The notes under the pieces: model-generated
The model's database searches: none
The model's input: the letters and a program-made list of their open reading frames with translations, nothing else
What the model was told of the DNA's origin: nothing
Shown here: positions 7,461 to 16,600 of the stretch, piece after piece
How positions within the stretch are numbered: position 1 is the stretch's first letter
Layout of the letters: every line of letters starts with the position of its first letter
NCBI GenBank assembly: GCA_963817635.1
Contig: CAWFPR010000001.1
Coordinates: 248,001-312,000 of the forward strand
Length of the DNA stretch: 64,000 nt
DNA from: CAWFPR01 sp963817635
GTDB lineage: Bacteria; Acidobacteriota; Vicinamibacteria; Vicinamibacterales; 2-12-FULL-66-21
Direction of reading: 5' to 3'
Translations under genes and position numbers: made by a program

Positions 7461-8029
7461 TGCGGAAGACCGGCGAGGCGCCAGCAGACGACGAGCTGAT
7501 TCGACGGGCGCAGGCCGGCGATTCGGACGCGTTCGGACTGCTCGTGACGCGGTACATGCGGCCGGCATACTTCGCGGCGCTCGGCCTGGTCGGTTCGCGT
7601 GAGGACGCGCTCGACCTTTCGCAGGAGGCCTTCGCGCGGGCCTTCCGGGCCAGGCGCACGCTCGATCCCGGCCGGCCGTTCTACGCGTGGTACTACACGA
7701 CGCTGCGCCGGCTCTGCTTCAACTTCGTGCGCGATCGCCGGCGGCGGAACACCTGGCTGGCCGAGGGCGCGACCTGGATCGAAACCGAGGTGGCGTCGCC
7801 GGCCGAGAGCCCCGAGCGCGCCGCCGAGCGCCACGATGAGCAGCGCCGGCTGGCGGACGCCATCGCGAGGCTGCCCGATCACGAACGGGAAGTGCTCGTG
7901 TTGAAGGAGTTCGAAGGGCTGAAATACCGGGAGATTGCCGAACTGGTCGGCGTACCGGCGGGCACGGTGATGTCCCGGCTCTATGCGGCGCGACAGCGCC
8001 TGTCGGCCGTGCTGGAGGGGAACCGATGA
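7460..8029 (+). CDS. ECF-type RNA polymerase sigma factor
   Basis: This 189-residue sigma-70 family protein starts at ATG 7460, overlapping the preceding stop by one base. Region 2 is seen at residues 10-80 (DELIRRAQAGDSDAFGLLV, then DLSQEAFARAFRARRTLDPG) and region 4 at 130-185 (LPDHEREVLVLKEFEGLKYR, EIAELVGVPAGTVMSRLYAA). The spacing is typical of ECF factors with no region 3. It directs polymerase to stress or envelope promoters when freed from its anti-sigma partner, which is encoded with a 4-nt ATGA overlap directly downstream. It is probably autoregulated, but I do not see a clear promoter. Confidence 0.9.
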   Translation: MRKTGEAPADDELIRRAQAGDSDAFGLLVTRYMRPAYFAALGLVGSREDALDLSQEAFARAFRARRTLDPGRPFYAWYYTTLRRLCFNFVRDRRRRNTWLAEGATWIETEVASPAESPERAAERHDEQRRLADAIARLPDHEREVLVLKEFEGLKYREIAELVGVPAGTVMSRLYAARQRLSAVLEGNR

Positions 8030-8496
8030 CGAGCCCGGACGCCTCCCGCGCACGCGATCTGATGATGGCCGCGCTCGACAACGAGATCGGCGCGACCGAC
8101 CGGGCCGAGCTGGACCGGCTGGTCGCGGATGATCCGGCGCTCCACGACGAATTCGAGCGCCTCGCGCGCGTCAAGGAGGCAACAACCACCATGGCAATGC
8201 GGGAACCAACGAACGAAACCTGGGACCGCTACTGGATGTCGGTCTACAACCGGGCGGAGCGCAAGCTCGCCTGGCTCCTGGTCGGCTTCGGCGCGGTCGT
8301 GCTCCTCGCCTACGGCCTGTGGCACGCCGTGCCGGTGCTGGCCGAACGGCTGTTCAGCGCCACGGACGTGCCGGTGGCCGTGCGCGGCGGCGTCGCCGCC
8401 GTGCTCACCGGCGCGGTGCTCCTGATCGTGTCCGTGATCCGCGAGCAGTTGTCCGTACGGCGGACCGATACCTATGACAAAGGAGTGGAGCGATGA
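8026..8496 (+). CDS. Membrane-anchored anti-sigma factor
   Basis: A 156-residue protein translated from the ATGA overlap with the sigma gene. The cytoplasmic head (residues 1-75; RDLMMAALDNEIGATDRAEL) resembles anti-sigma heads but lacks a clear zinc-binding HxxxCxxC. Two membrane helices follow at about 82-102 and 120-142. It should hold the ECF factor at the membrane and release it on a signal. Assignment rests on gene order, coupling and topology more than on a signature motif. Confidence 0.7.
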   Translation: MTSPDASRARDLMMAALDNEIGATDRAELDRLVADDPALHDEFERLARVKEATTTMAMREPTNETWDRYWMSVYNRAERKLAWLLVGFGAVVLLAYGLWHAVPVLAERLFSATDVPVAVRGGVAAVLTGAVLLIVSVIREQLSVRRTDTYDKGVER

Positions 8497-8807
8497 CTGT
8501 GACGCCCTCGGCGACGGTACCTGGGAGGACCATTGCGCGGTCGTACGGGCTCGTGTACGGCAACACCATCCGCGCGAGGCATCTGGGCAACGACATCCTC
8601 GCCGCGCTGAAAGGGCTCATCGGCGGCGAAATCAGCGAGTACACCAAGATGATGGCCGAGGCCAGGGAGCAGGCGGTCGATCGCATGAAGGCGTCCGCCG
8701 CAGATGCCGGCGCCAACGCCATCGTCAACGTCCGCTTCACGACGGCCTACGTCATGCGCAATGCCGCCGAGATTCTGGCGTACGGTGACGCGGTGACGCT
8801 CGAGTAG
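8493..8807 (+). CDS. YbjQ/UPF0145 family protein
   Basis: This 104-residue protein matches the YbjQ (UPF0145, 'heavy-metal-binding domain') family along its full length: RSYGLVYGNTIRARHLGNDI, then GGEISEYTKMMAEAREQAVD and AADAGANAIVNVRF. The family forms small pentameric rings; its role is unsettled. It is coupled to the anti-sigma gene by ATGA, so it belongs to the sigma-factor operon and may be one of its stress outputs. Confidence 0.85.
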   Translation: MTVTPSATVPGRTIARSYGLVYGNTIRARHLGNDILAALKGLIGGEISEYTKMMAEAREQAVDRMKASAADAGANAIVNVRFTTAYVMRNAAEILAYGDAVTLE

Positions 8808-8849
8808 GATCGGACGCCAAGGCTGCGCGAGAGGGGAGACACCAGACAA

Positions 8850-9041
8850 ATGAAGCAGAAGCAACCGGCCACGTCGGCCATGGGACAATGGGTCGGCATC
8901 GGCATCGCCCTCGGTGTTGCGCTCGGGGCGGCATTTGGCAATCCGGGAGTCGGTATCGCGATCGGCCTTGCTGTCGGCTCCGGAATCGGAGCGGCTATGA
9001 GCAGGCGACCCAGGGGCGACAACACCGAGGACGACGCCTGA
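8850..9041 (+). CDS. Small glycine-zipper membrane protein
   Basis: The 63-residue product has one or two hydrophobic helices patterned as a glycine zipper (GIGIALGVALGAAFGN, then GIAIGLAVGSGIGAAM), with a charged tail. A good ribosome site (GAGGGGAG) lies before the ATG. Glycine-zipper proteins pack tightly in membranes. It may be the last gene of the sigma-factor operon, 42 nt after ybjQ. I recognise no specific family. Confidence 0.55.
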   Translation: MKQKQPATSAMGQWVGIGIALGVALGAAFGNPGVGIAIGLAVGSGIGAAMSRRPRGDNTEDDA

Positions 9042-9136
9042 CCGGCCTGTGCTGCCGATGGAGGCGGAGGCCCCTCAGCGTCATGAGTGGTGCCGCGGCG
9101 CCGACTGCCAGGCACACGCAACAAAGGAGACATCGA

Positions 9137-10478
9137 GTGACGCAAGCCGATTCCCGCCCGTGGCATGCCAGGACGTGTCGATCGGCCATACACGAGATTG
9201 GACTGCTGGCCGGCGTCGTGCTGCTGGTCGCCGGCTGCTCCGCTGCCCCGCGTGCGCGCGACGCGTCGGCATTCCGGCAGCCCGCCGAGTTCGAGCCACA
9301 GGAATCGGTGTGGATGAGCGCCGACCCCGACAACCCGGAGTTCATGCGGGTCACGGCGGACATGGTCAAGGCCGTGCAGCCGCACGTCGCGGTGAAGATG
9401 ATGCTGAAGGACAGCGCGAGCCTCGAGAAAAGCCGCGACGATGCTGAGCGCGGCCGGCGTGCGCGTGGACGACATCGAATTCTCCGTCGACCCTCTCGCG
9501 ACCTTCTTCATGCGCGATGGGGCCGTCTACCTGGTGAACGGCCTGGGCGAACGAGCGGTGCTCGACTTCAAGTGGAGCATGTACGGCCTGCCCGGCTGGT
9601 GCCTTGGCTTGTATCCAGGCGACCAGGCGCGCTCGGCGAAATGCGCCGCGTACCTGGATGCGAAACAGGACGCGCTCGACCTGTCCCTGGCGCGCGCCTG
9701 GAACGCCGCGGTCGTCCCCTCCACCCTCTTCCTCGAGAACGCCACGATCGAAGTCAACGGCAAGGGCGTGCTGTTGATCAGTGAACCGCTCGCGCTGGAA
9801 CGCAACGTCGGGCGCAGTCGTGACGAGGTGGAGAGGGCGTTGCTGGACATCCCCGGAGTGCGCAAGGTGATCTGGCTTGGCGAGGGCCTTGCGCAGGATC
9901 CCGAGGAGATGGCCACGATCGAAGGCCGCTTTGTCGGATTGGGCGCCGGCGGACACACCGATGAGTTCGTGCGCTTCGCCGACCCCGCCACGATTCTGCT
10001 GGCCTGGGTCGATGACGAACGCGTCGGCGACCACGCGTTGAATCGCATCAACCGGGAGCGAATGCAGCGCAACTACGACATCCTCGCGGGCTCGACCGAT
10101 CAGGATGGCAAGCCGTTCCGCATCATCCGGATCCCGATGCCGGCCGTGGTTGAGAGGCCGGTCATCCTTGCCCCGAAGGAGGACGCATCCGCGACCTGGA
10201 ATGTGGCCAACTTCCCTGCGCGGGATGGCCGAAAGGCGGGCGACACACTGATCCAGGTGGCCGCATCCAGTTACCTGAACCTCTTGATCGCGAATAATCT
10301 GGTGCTCGTCCCGAGTTTCACCGAGGACGGAACGCCCGAAGCCCTCCAGGAGCAGGTCCGGCGCGCCCTCGAGAGCGCCTTTCCAGGGCGTACCATCCAG
10401 TTCATCCACGCCACTCCTCTCAACTGGGATGGTGGGGGCCCTCACTGCGCGACGCTGTCAGTGCCTCGGTCGCGTTGA
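9137..10478 (+). CDS. Peptidylarginine/agmatine deiminase-family lipoprotein, frameshift near 9440
   Basis: GTG 9137, behind AAAGGAG, opens a long lipoprotein signal ending LLVAGC. The frame shifts at about 9435-9442 and continues MLSAAGVRVDDIEFSVDPLA. The guanidine-modifying fold is recognisable from the early Asp (FFMRDGAVYLVNG), from LENATIEVNGKGVLL, from the His/Asp motif GAGGHTDEFVRFAD, and from the terminal GGGPHCATLSVP with the nucleophilic Cys. These enzymes hydrolyse guanidino groups of peptidyl-arginine or agmatine, giving citrulline or carbamoylputrescine plus ammonia. Lipid attachment places it in the envelope, which fits a PAD-like more than a cytosolic agmatine deiminase. One indel explains the break. 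Confidence 0.75.
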
Positions 10479-10555
10479 CGAAGTCCGAGTCTGCCTGCGT
10501 CGAGGTCCTGGCGCCACGCTCAGGGCGCCCTCGCGACGACTGGGAGGGGGTGTCG

Positions 10556-11051
10556 ATGACCGCGTCACTGCTCGGTACTGGCTGCCGCGGCGTTTGCGGC
10601 CGCCGCACACCAACCGCCCGGCTACCCGGCCACACCGCAGGCACACCGCGACTACGCCGCGCTCAACGTCTGCCAGGTCGTGCCGGGTGAAGCGATTGCC
10701 AGGGCGCTCGGCGGGAAGTTCGCCGAGGCTCGTCCGTTCGCCGACAAGTCCTTCAGCCGGTGCACGTACTTCATCGTCCCGTCCGGAGGCAGCCAGCGGA
10801 TGGGTTACGTGGTCTACCTGCAGCCGGCGGAGGACTTCGAGGGCCTGAAGAAATACATCGAAGACCCGATCACCCCGATCGCCGGGCTTGGCGATGGCGC
10901 CTACATGTTCCACGACACGGGCGACGGGCGCTTCAAGATTCACGTGCTCAAGCGAGGCGACGTGATGGTCGAGGCCAACGCCGAATCGGCGGCGTCGGCA
11001 CGGAAGGTCGCAGACGCGGTGGTCGCCGTGCTCTGGAAGAAGGCGCCCTGA
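10556..11051 (+). CDS. Secreted hypothetical protein, frameshift near 10570
   Basis: ATG 10556 follows a strong GGGAGGGGG site. Moving one frame near 10570 gives a signal peptide (VLAAAAFAAAAHQPPGYP) that runs directly into the long frame ALNVCQVVPGEAIARALGGK. The mature part is about 135 residues with two Cys (NVCQV and SRCTYF) placed to form a disulphide. The pattern 'vCqlvpgeAiAralGGk...a..f....SrCtYfv' resembles small periplasmic DUF3558-like lipoproteins, but the match is weak. It is 78 nt after the deiminase gene and may share its transcript. Confidence 0.5.
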
Positions 11052-11054
11052 TGC

Positions 11055-11198
11055 GTGACCCAGGCTCGAGCGGCGCCCGCAGCCTGGACGGCTGCGTTCG
11101 AGGACCTGCGTTCTGCTCAGTCCGATCTCATCGCGACCCTCAGAACTCTGACCGATCGCGACCTTGCTGGTCCGGTCCCGAACCGGAGGCGTGAATGA
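11055..11198 (+). CDS. Short frame resembling the start of a DinB-like protein
   Basis: GTG 11055 to TGA 11196-11198 encodes 47 residues, including AAWTAAFEDLRSAQSDLIAT and LRTLTDRDLAGPVPNR. This amphipathic helix resembles the first helix of DinB/YfiT four-helix proteins ('W..AL..LR.A...L...L..L...dL..PVP.R'), but the other helices are missing. It overlaps the next start by 4 nt. It may be the remnant of a truncated gene or a chance frame. Confidence 0.3.
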   Translation: MTQARAAPAAWTAAFEDLRSAQSDLIATLRTLTDRDLAGPVPNRRRE

Positions 11199-11875
11199 CA
11201 CACGGAGTGTTTTCCGGCGAACCTCGAGCGATCTGGTTGACCGAAGACGGAACCGAAGACCGCAACATGAAACTTCTCAGGAAGTTCTCCTTCACGGACC
11301 CGGATGCCAGGGAGTGGGTCGCCCCGGCCGCCGCCGTGATTGACGGCGCGTCCATCCCGCGCGCTTTGTGGGCCATCGTAGGTTCCCCGTACACCGGCGA
11401 CTATAGAAGAGCGTCGGTTGTTCACGACGTCGCGTGCGTCGAAGCCGGTGGCGACTTGAGGAAGCGCCGCGCCGCCGACCGCATGTTCTTTCATGCCTGC
11501 CGGGCCGGTGGTTGTTCGATCCTTCAATCGACCGTGCTGTACCTCGGTGTCCGCATCGGCGCCGCGGCAGCGGAAGTGCCCTCATGGCAGGCGGCCGCGG
11601 CGACAGAGACGATCGGCCCGCGAATCAGGCGAAGCGACGACGAACTGCAGCTCGAGCGGGATTTTCAGGCTGTGACAGATGGGATCCTGGCACAAGGTGA
11701 GACGGACGACCCGAAGGAGTTGGAGGCGCGTGCTGACCGCGCGCTGTTGGGCGTGGTCGGTCTCCGGAGCGTCAACACTGTACGACAGGATCAGCGACGT
11801 GCGGTCAAGCCGCACGCGCATCGCGACCGGCCGCGACGTCCGGAAAAACGGCGAGCAACTCCGCGTCGAAATTGA
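11195..11875 (+). CDS. DUF1353 family protein
   Basis: A 226-residue protein. Residues about 40-100 carry the DUF1353 signature: VIDGASIPRALWAIVGSPYT, then YRRASVVHDVACVEAG and ADRMFFHACR. The conserved His-Asp pair could be catalytic or metal-binding. DUF1353 proteins occur in phages and scattered in bacterial chromosomes, and their function is unknown. GGAGG about 8 nt before ATG 11195 supports the start. The last 60 residues are Arg-rich and may be out of frame. No other phage gene lies near. The 185 nt that follow, up to 12060, hold nothing I can support. Confidence 0.65.
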   Translation: MTHGVFSGEPRAIWLTEDGTEDRNMKLLRKFSFTDPDAREWVAPAAAVIDGASIPRALWAIVGSPYTGDYRRASVVHDVACVEAGGDLRKRRAADRMFFHACRAGGCSILQSTVLYLGVRIGAAAAEVPSWQAAAATETIGPRIRRSDDELQLERDFQAVTDGILAQGETDDPKELEARADRALLGVVGLRSVNTVRQDQRRAVKPHAHRDRPRRPEKRRATPRRN

Positions 11876-12060
11876 CGAGCGGACGGTCAGCGCGCCGCGT
11901 GGCAGGAAACGTCGAGACCAACAGGCTGATCGCGGCGTGGCGAACGAACAACCGTTTCGACGACGCACCTGGCCGAGCATCTGCCGCCGTCCGTCGGCGG
12001 GCATCCGGCAATGGACGAACCGATCGCGCGAGTGACCTGACGCGGACGGCGCGGAGATCC

Positions 12061-14502
12061 CTACTCAGCCCGGAGCGCGACGAGCGGATCGACGCGCATG
12101 GCGCGGCGCGCCGGGACGAGGCACGCCGTGATGGCGACGGCACTGAGCAGGACGCTGATCGCGATGAAGGTCGTCGGATCGGTGGACGTGGTCCGCACGA
12201 GGATCTGCGCCGGCAGCGCCCTGACGGCGAAGTACCCTCCGAAGAGCCCGAGCGACAAACCGATGGCGAGCTGCCCGAGGCCCCGCCTGAGGATCATCCA
12301 GGTCACCTGGCCGCCCTGCGCGCCGAGCGCCATCCGGACGCCGATCTCCTGGGTCCGCTGCGTCACCGAATAGGCCACCACGGCATACAGCCCCACCGCT
12401 GACAGCAGCAGGCCGATGAGCGCGAAGAGGGCGAACAGCGAGCCGAACGCGCGGTACGGCCACATCTGCTGCTGGAGCATCTGTTCGATCGTCCGCAGGT
12501 TGAAGACGGGCTGATCCGCATCGACAGCCGCGACCTCGCGCCGCACCGCATCCATCATGGTCGAAGACGGCAGGGCGCTCCGGACCAGCACGGTCGCGAA
12601 GCCGGGCGCGTCCTGACGATAGGGCACGTAGACGACCGACTGCGACCCGGCATCCTGCGGCGGACTGTGACGGATCGACGGGCTGATGCCGACGATTGTC
12701 CGCCATACGGGCGGAGCGGGCGCGGGCTGGCCCGCCGGCGGGGGCCCCTGCATGAACCGGATGCGCTTGCCGAGCGGGTCCTCTCCGTTGAACTGCTCCG
12801 CGGCCATCTGCGCGTTGATGATGACGGTCTCTGATCCGGGTGCGCCGTCGGCGTCCGTGAAGCCGCGGCCACGCACGATCGACACACCCGCGACATCGAA
12901 GAACGACGGGCTGATCGTCACGACCCCGACCGACGGCGCCTCGTCGATTTTCGGCGCTGGACGACCGTCCACCTCGAGCGGCCTCCGGCCGGCCCCGAAC
13001 GGTGGTACAGCGGTCGTGATGGCAATACCCTCGGTGCCGGCAATCGACGACAGGCGCGGCTCGAGCCGCTCGTAGAAGGCGCGCCGCGCTTCCGGTGTCC
13101 GGTACTTGTCGCCCGACAGCTGGAGCTGCATCGCCATCAGCCGTTCGGTACGGATGCCAACGTCGATCTTGTACAGGTTCAGGAAGCTGCGGACCATCAG
13201 CCCGGCCCCGACGAGCAGCACGATCGTGAGCGCGACCTCCACGATGACCATCGTGCCGGTGAGCCACCGCATCCGGCGGCCGCCCGCGTTGCCGCGACCG
13301 CCTTCCTTGAGCACGCCGCTGACGTTGGTCCGCGACACGTGGAGCGCGGGCGCGATCCCGAACAGCACGCCGGTCAGGACGCAGACCGCCGCCAGGAATC
13401 CGAACACGACGTAGTCCATCGAGAAGACGATCCAGTACGGCTTGCCGCTGTCAGCGACGGCCGCGTCGAACGCCCGCACGCCGAAGACGGCCATCCCCAG
13501 CCCGAGCAGGCCGCCGATGGTGCCCAGCAGGACGCTTTCGATGAGCAACTGGCGCACGATTCGCCAGCGTGTGGCGCCCATGGCGATTCGCACGGCGACC
13601 TCACGCGCCCGCGCGGCGGAGCGCGCGAGCAGCAGGTTCGCGACGTTCGCGCACGCGATGAGCAGCACGAACCCGACCGCGCCCATCATCGAGAGAAAGA
13701 CGGCGCGAATCGGACCGCCGTTGAACCGCTCGATGAACGTCTCGACGTCGGCGCCGCTCAGCTCCTCGTAGTCCTGGGGGTACTGGCCGATCAGCCGTCC
13801 CGCGATCGTGGTCATCTCGGTCTGCGCTTCCCGCCGGCCGGTGCCCGCCCGCACGCGGCCGAACACCGCCAGCCCGCGCGACGTCCGGTGTTCCTGTTCC
13901 TCGTTCGGCACGAACACGACCCAGATGTCCGTGTTCTGCGGAAACTGCATGCCTTCGGGCATGACGCCGACAATCACCGCCGGCTGGCCGTTGACGCGTG
14001 TGAGCTTGCCGACCACGTCCGGATCGCCCGCGTAACGGTTCCTCCAGATGCGGTAGCCGACGATGACGGCCAGATCAGTTCCGCGCCGTTCGTCCTCCGG
14101 CCCGAAGTCGCGCCCGAGCAAGGGCTGCTGGCCGATCACCGAAAATGCGTTGGCGGTCAGATACGCGCCGCGCGCCTGCTCCGGCAGTCCCCGGTCGTCG
14201 CTGATGTTCATGTTCGCGTTCGACCAGGCGCCGATGCCGCTGAAGACCCTCGTCTGTTCGCGCCAGTCCTTCAGCTCGGCATACGACATGTTCGTACGGC
14301 CGTTGCCGCGCTTCGCCTGCCACGAGAGCATGTAGAGGTTCTGGGAGTCCTTGAACGGAAGCCCCCGGATCAGCACGGCGTTGACCAGCGTGAACACGGT
14401 GGCGTTGACGCCAATGCCAAGCGCCAGCGCGGTGATGGCGACCAGGGAGAACCAGCGCTCCTTGAGGATGAGCCGGATGGCGAAGCGCAGGTCCTGCAGC
14501 AT
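12061..14502 (-). CDS. ADOP/MacB-type ABC transporter permease
   Basis: An 813-residue permease with the full double-permease architecture: an N-terminal helix (WFSLVAITALALGIGVNATV), a large periplasmic MacB_PCD domain (about residues 50-250), an FtsX domain with three helices near 270-400, a second hydrophobic start near 425 (TGTMVIVEVALTIVLLVGAG), a second periplasmic domain and a final FtsX helix set (680-800) ending 'RVDPLVALRAE'. ADOP permeases of this size are greatly expanded in Acidobacteria and usually lie beside a PadR gene; here no PadR or ATPase gene is adjacent. By homology it moves lipoproteins, peptides or toxic compounds by mechanotransmission, but the substrate is unknown. 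Confidence 0.9.
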   Translation of the reverse strand: MLQDLRFAIRLILKERWFSLVAITALALGIGVNATVFTLVNAVLIRGLPFKDSQNLYMLSWQAKRGNGRTNMSYAELKDWREQTRVFSGIGAWSNANMNISDDRGLPEQARGAYLTANAFSVIGQQPLLGRDFGPEDERRGTDLAVIVGYRIWRNRYAGDPDVVGKLTRVNGQPAVIVGVMPEGMQFPQNTDIWVVFVPNEEQEHRTSRGLAVFGRVRAGTGRREAQTEMTTIAGRLIGQYPQDYEELSGADVETFIERFNGGPIRAVFLSMMGAVGFVLLIACANVANLLLARSAARAREVAVRIAMGATRWRIVRQLLIESVLLGTIGGLLGLGMAVFGVRAFDAAVADSGKPYWIVFSMDYVVFGFLAAVCVLTGVLFGIAPALHVSRTNVSGVLKEGGRGNAGGRRMRWLTGTMVIVEVALTIVLLVGAGLMVRSFLNLYKIDVGIRTERLMAMQLQLSGDKYRTPEARRAFYERLEPRLSSIAGTEGIAITTAVPPFGAGRRPLEVDGRPAPKIDEAPSVGVVTISPSFFDVAGVSIVRGRGFTDADGAPGSETVIINAQMAAEQFNGEDPLGKRIRFMQGPPPAGQPAPAPPVWRTIVGISPSIRHSPPQDAGSQSVVYVPYRQDAPGFATVLVRSALPSSTMMDAVRREVAAVDADQPVFNLRTIEQMLQQQMWPYRAFGSLFALFALIGLLLSAVGLYAVVAYSVTQRTQEIGVRMALGAQGGQVTWMILRRGLGQLAIGLSLGLFGGYFAVRALPAQILVRTTSTDPTTFIAISVLLSAVAITACLVPARRAMRVDPLVALRAE

Positions 14503-14684
14503 GGAAACACCCCCCCGCCCGGCAGCAGCGGGCGTTACGGGTGTATTACGTGAACTGATGCCGCGCGGTTAACGGAAAATTTCAGGGCGGGCGGCCCGGG
14601 GACGAACAACCGATTACAGTAGACAGGTGCAACGCGTCCGGCCGGGCAGCAGGTCGCCACGCACACGACTGTGAAGGGGGCGGG

Positions 14685-15206
14685 ATGGCGACGGTACACC
14701 TGATCTCCGGACTCCCGTGCTCGGGAAAGACGACCTATGCGACCGGCCTGCGCGCCGACCTCGATTGCGCCCTGTTTTCGCTGGATCGGTGGCTGATCAC
14801 GCTCTTCGGCCAGTACGTCATCCCGTCAGTAGGCCACGAGGAACACACACGCCGGGTCCTGGCGTGCCGCGCGCTGATCTGGGATTCGGCCTCCGAGCTG
14901 CTGCGCCGCTCGGTGGACGTCATTCTGGATGACGGCTTCTTCCTTCGCGATGACCGTGCGCGCTACGCCGCCCTCGCGGCGGCCATCAAGGCGACGGCCA
15001 GGACGCATTTCGTCGATACGCCCATGGCGGTGCTTCGGCCTCGCTTGAGCCGTCGCAACAGAACGCTGCCTCGATTCAACTTCCTCATCGATCCGGCGAC
15101 CCTCCAGGCCTTCGGCAATCTGTTCGAGGCGCCATCACCTGCCGAGGGTATCGATCTGGTGGTCATCCGCGACGTCCACCCGCCGAAGGGGTACGACGTC
15201 CAGTAG
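14685..15206 (+). CDS. P-loop kinase-like ATPase
   Basis: A 173-residue soluble protein with an N-terminal Walker A (HLISGLPCSGKTTYATGL), a polar site at SLDRWLITLFG, a Walker B-like ILDDGFF and a lid with basic residues (RPRLSRRNRTLPRFNF). This is the layout of the zeta-toxin/chloramphenicol-phosphotransferase/AAA_33 group of small-molecule kinases. Substrate is unknown; phosphorylation of an antibiotic, sugar or nucleotide are all possible. AAGGGGG precedes the ATG. It diverges from the ADOP gene and converges on the BON gene. Confidence 0.7.
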   Translation: MATVHLISGLPCSGKTTYATGLRADLDCALFSLDRWLITLFGQYVIPSVGHEEHTRRVLACRALIWDSASELLRRSVDVILDDGFFLRDDRARYAALAAAIKATARTHFVDTPMAVLRPRLSRRNRTLPRFNFLIDPATLQAFGNLFEAPSPAEGIDLVVIRDVHPPKGYDVQ

Positions 15207-15270
15207 GGCGAAGCAGGCCGTAGCCGCCACCCGCAACCGGGGGCGGCCCCGCCCGTCCCCGGTTCTCTCC

Positions 15271-15320
15271 CTGAGCCTTGAGCCTTGAGCCTTGAGCCCT
15301 GCCCCCTGAGCCCTGAGCCT
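15271..15320. repeat. TTGAGCC/CTGAGCC simple-repeat patch between convergent genes
   Basis: About seven units of the 7-mer (C/T)TGAGCC occur between the P-loop gene and the 3' end of the BON gene, whose stop codon lies at its edge. The same unit family occurs at 59531-59607 and 59865-59954. It probably arose by slippage and spread; a terminator-like role at gene ends is only a guess. Confidence 0.75.
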
Positions 15321-16488
15321 ACTTCCCCGGCATGGCGACCTTGATGTTGTTCAGCACCCGCTTGACGCCCCTCGTCTGCCGCGCGACGTCCTCGGCGGCC
15401 TTGCGGTCGTTCGGCGTCGCCACTTCTCCGGTCAGCGTCACGACCCCGTCGTTCGTGTCCACGTTGACTGCCAGCGACTTCACAGCCGGATCGATGAAGT
15501 ACTTCGACTGGATCTTCGTCGTGATCCACGCATCGGGCATCGTCACCGCCGGCATGGACGTCCCGGTCACGGTCATCGGCGTCGCCGACTCGGCCGGCTG
15601 CACCTGGAGGTAGTCCTGCACGTCCTTCACGCCGTCGGTGTTGCGGGCAATCGCCACCGCCTGGTGGTGCTGCATGTCGTTGCCGACGGTCCCGCGCAGC
15701 GTGACCACGCCATTGCTGGTGCCCACGTCGATCTCGCGGCCCTTGACGTCCTCGTCCAGGAAGTACTTGGACTGGACCCTCGCCGTGATCCAGCCGTCGG
15801 CGTCGGCCGGCCCGGGCGAGGCCGGAGGCAGTGTGCCCGCGGTCGCAGCGGCCGGGGCGCTCGCCGTTTCGCCGCGCACACGGAGCTCGTCCTCAACGGC
15901 GGTGACGCCATCGGTATTCCGGGCGATCTGGACCACCTTCTGGCGCTCGGCGGCGTTGTCCACGTCGCCGAAGAGCGTGACGTGCCCATTGCCCGTCGTC
16001 GTCACGTCGATGTTCCACGGCTTGATGGTGGGATCGCCGTAGTACTGTGCCTGGATCTTCGTCGTGATCCAGGCCGCACCCACTTCGGCCGGTACGCTGG
16101 TGCCGGTCGTTGCCATCGGCGTTTCCGCCGTGGTGACGGGCTTGACGGTCAGCTGATCGTCCACGCGCGTCACGCCGTCCACCGCGCGGGCGAGCACGAG
16201 CGCCTGCTGCCGTTCGATATCGTTGTCGACCGTGCCGCGCAGCGTCACGACGCCGGCGTTCGTATCGACGTCGATGTTGCGCCCCTTCACCTGGCTGTCG
16301 GCGAAGAACCTCGCCTGGACCTTCGTGGTCGTCCACCAGTCGGGCGTCTGTGTCGTGTTCTGCGCCGGTGTGGCGGCAGATGTGTCCACCCCGGTGGTGG
16401 TGTTCTCGGGTGTGCGGTTGCACGCGGCGGTGCCGGCGACGAGAATCACTGCGCCGGCCGCGGCCCACACGGGTAGTCTTATGTTCAT
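15319..16488 (-). CDS. Secreted protein with four BON domains, probable lipoprotein
   Basis: This 389-residue protein starts at ATG 16488 behind GGAAGGAG; a longer frame to 16674 lacks support. Residues 1-23 form a signal with a lipobox-like end (ILVAGTAAC). Four BON domains follow, each with the motif 'W.T.k.qsk.f.D..vkg..I.V.t..GvVTL.G.v....er..A...A....GV..V.d.L.V'. They are joined by Thr/Pro/Ala-rich linkers. BON domains bind membranes; OsmY-like proteins protect the envelope in osmotic stress. Having four in tandem is more than the usual one or two. Confidence 0.85.
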   Translation of the reverse strand: MNIRLPVWAAAGAVILVAGTAACNRTPENTTTGVDTSAATPAQNTTQTPDWWTTTKVQARFFADSQVKGRNIDVDTNAGVVTLRGTVDNDIERQQALVLARAVDGVTRVDDQLTVKPVTTAETPMATTGTSVPAEVGAAWITTKIQAQYYGDPTIKPWNIDVTTTGNGHVTLFGDVDNAAERQKVVQIARNTDGVTAVEDELRVRGETASAPAAATAGTLPPASPGPADADGWITARVQSKYFLDEDVKGREIDVGTSNGVVTLRGTVGNDMQHHQAVAIARNTDGVKDVQDYLQVQPAESATPMTVTGTSMPAVTMPDAWITTKIQSKYFIDPAVKSLAVNVDTNDGVVTLTGEVATPNDRKAAEDVARQTRGVKRVLNNIKVAMPGK

Positions 16489-16588
16489 ACGCGCTCCTTC
16501 CGCACGTGCTCGTTGCAAGGACGGCTCCACGGTGTAACGGTCGAGCCGGATCTCAGCCGTGCAGGGTCGGAGAACGACACCGCTTTGA

Positions 16589-16594
16589 TATGGT
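16589..16594 (+). promoter_or_regulatory. -10-like TATGGT upstream of the sugar-transport operon
   Basis: TATGGT ends 6 nt before GTG 16601, and no Shine-Dalgarno sequence is present. This is the same short-distance layout as at 262, 29493, 35040 and 36221. The 112 nt between the BON gene and this operon contain divergent promoters but no gene. Confidence 0.35.
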
Positions 16595-16600
16595 TGAGGC

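Noticed and set aside
11195..11875. A prophage remnant, because DUF1353 is often phage-borne
   Set aside because: No other phage structural, lysis or integrase gene is present around it.
12065..14553. Long frames on both strands across the ADOP permease gene
   Set aside because: They are low-complexity shadows; only the 813-residue minus-strand frame has membrane helices and family motifs.
15271..15320. The TTGAGCC patch as an intrinsic terminator
   Set aside because: It is a direct repeat without a stem-loop or T-run; only its position suggests any such role.
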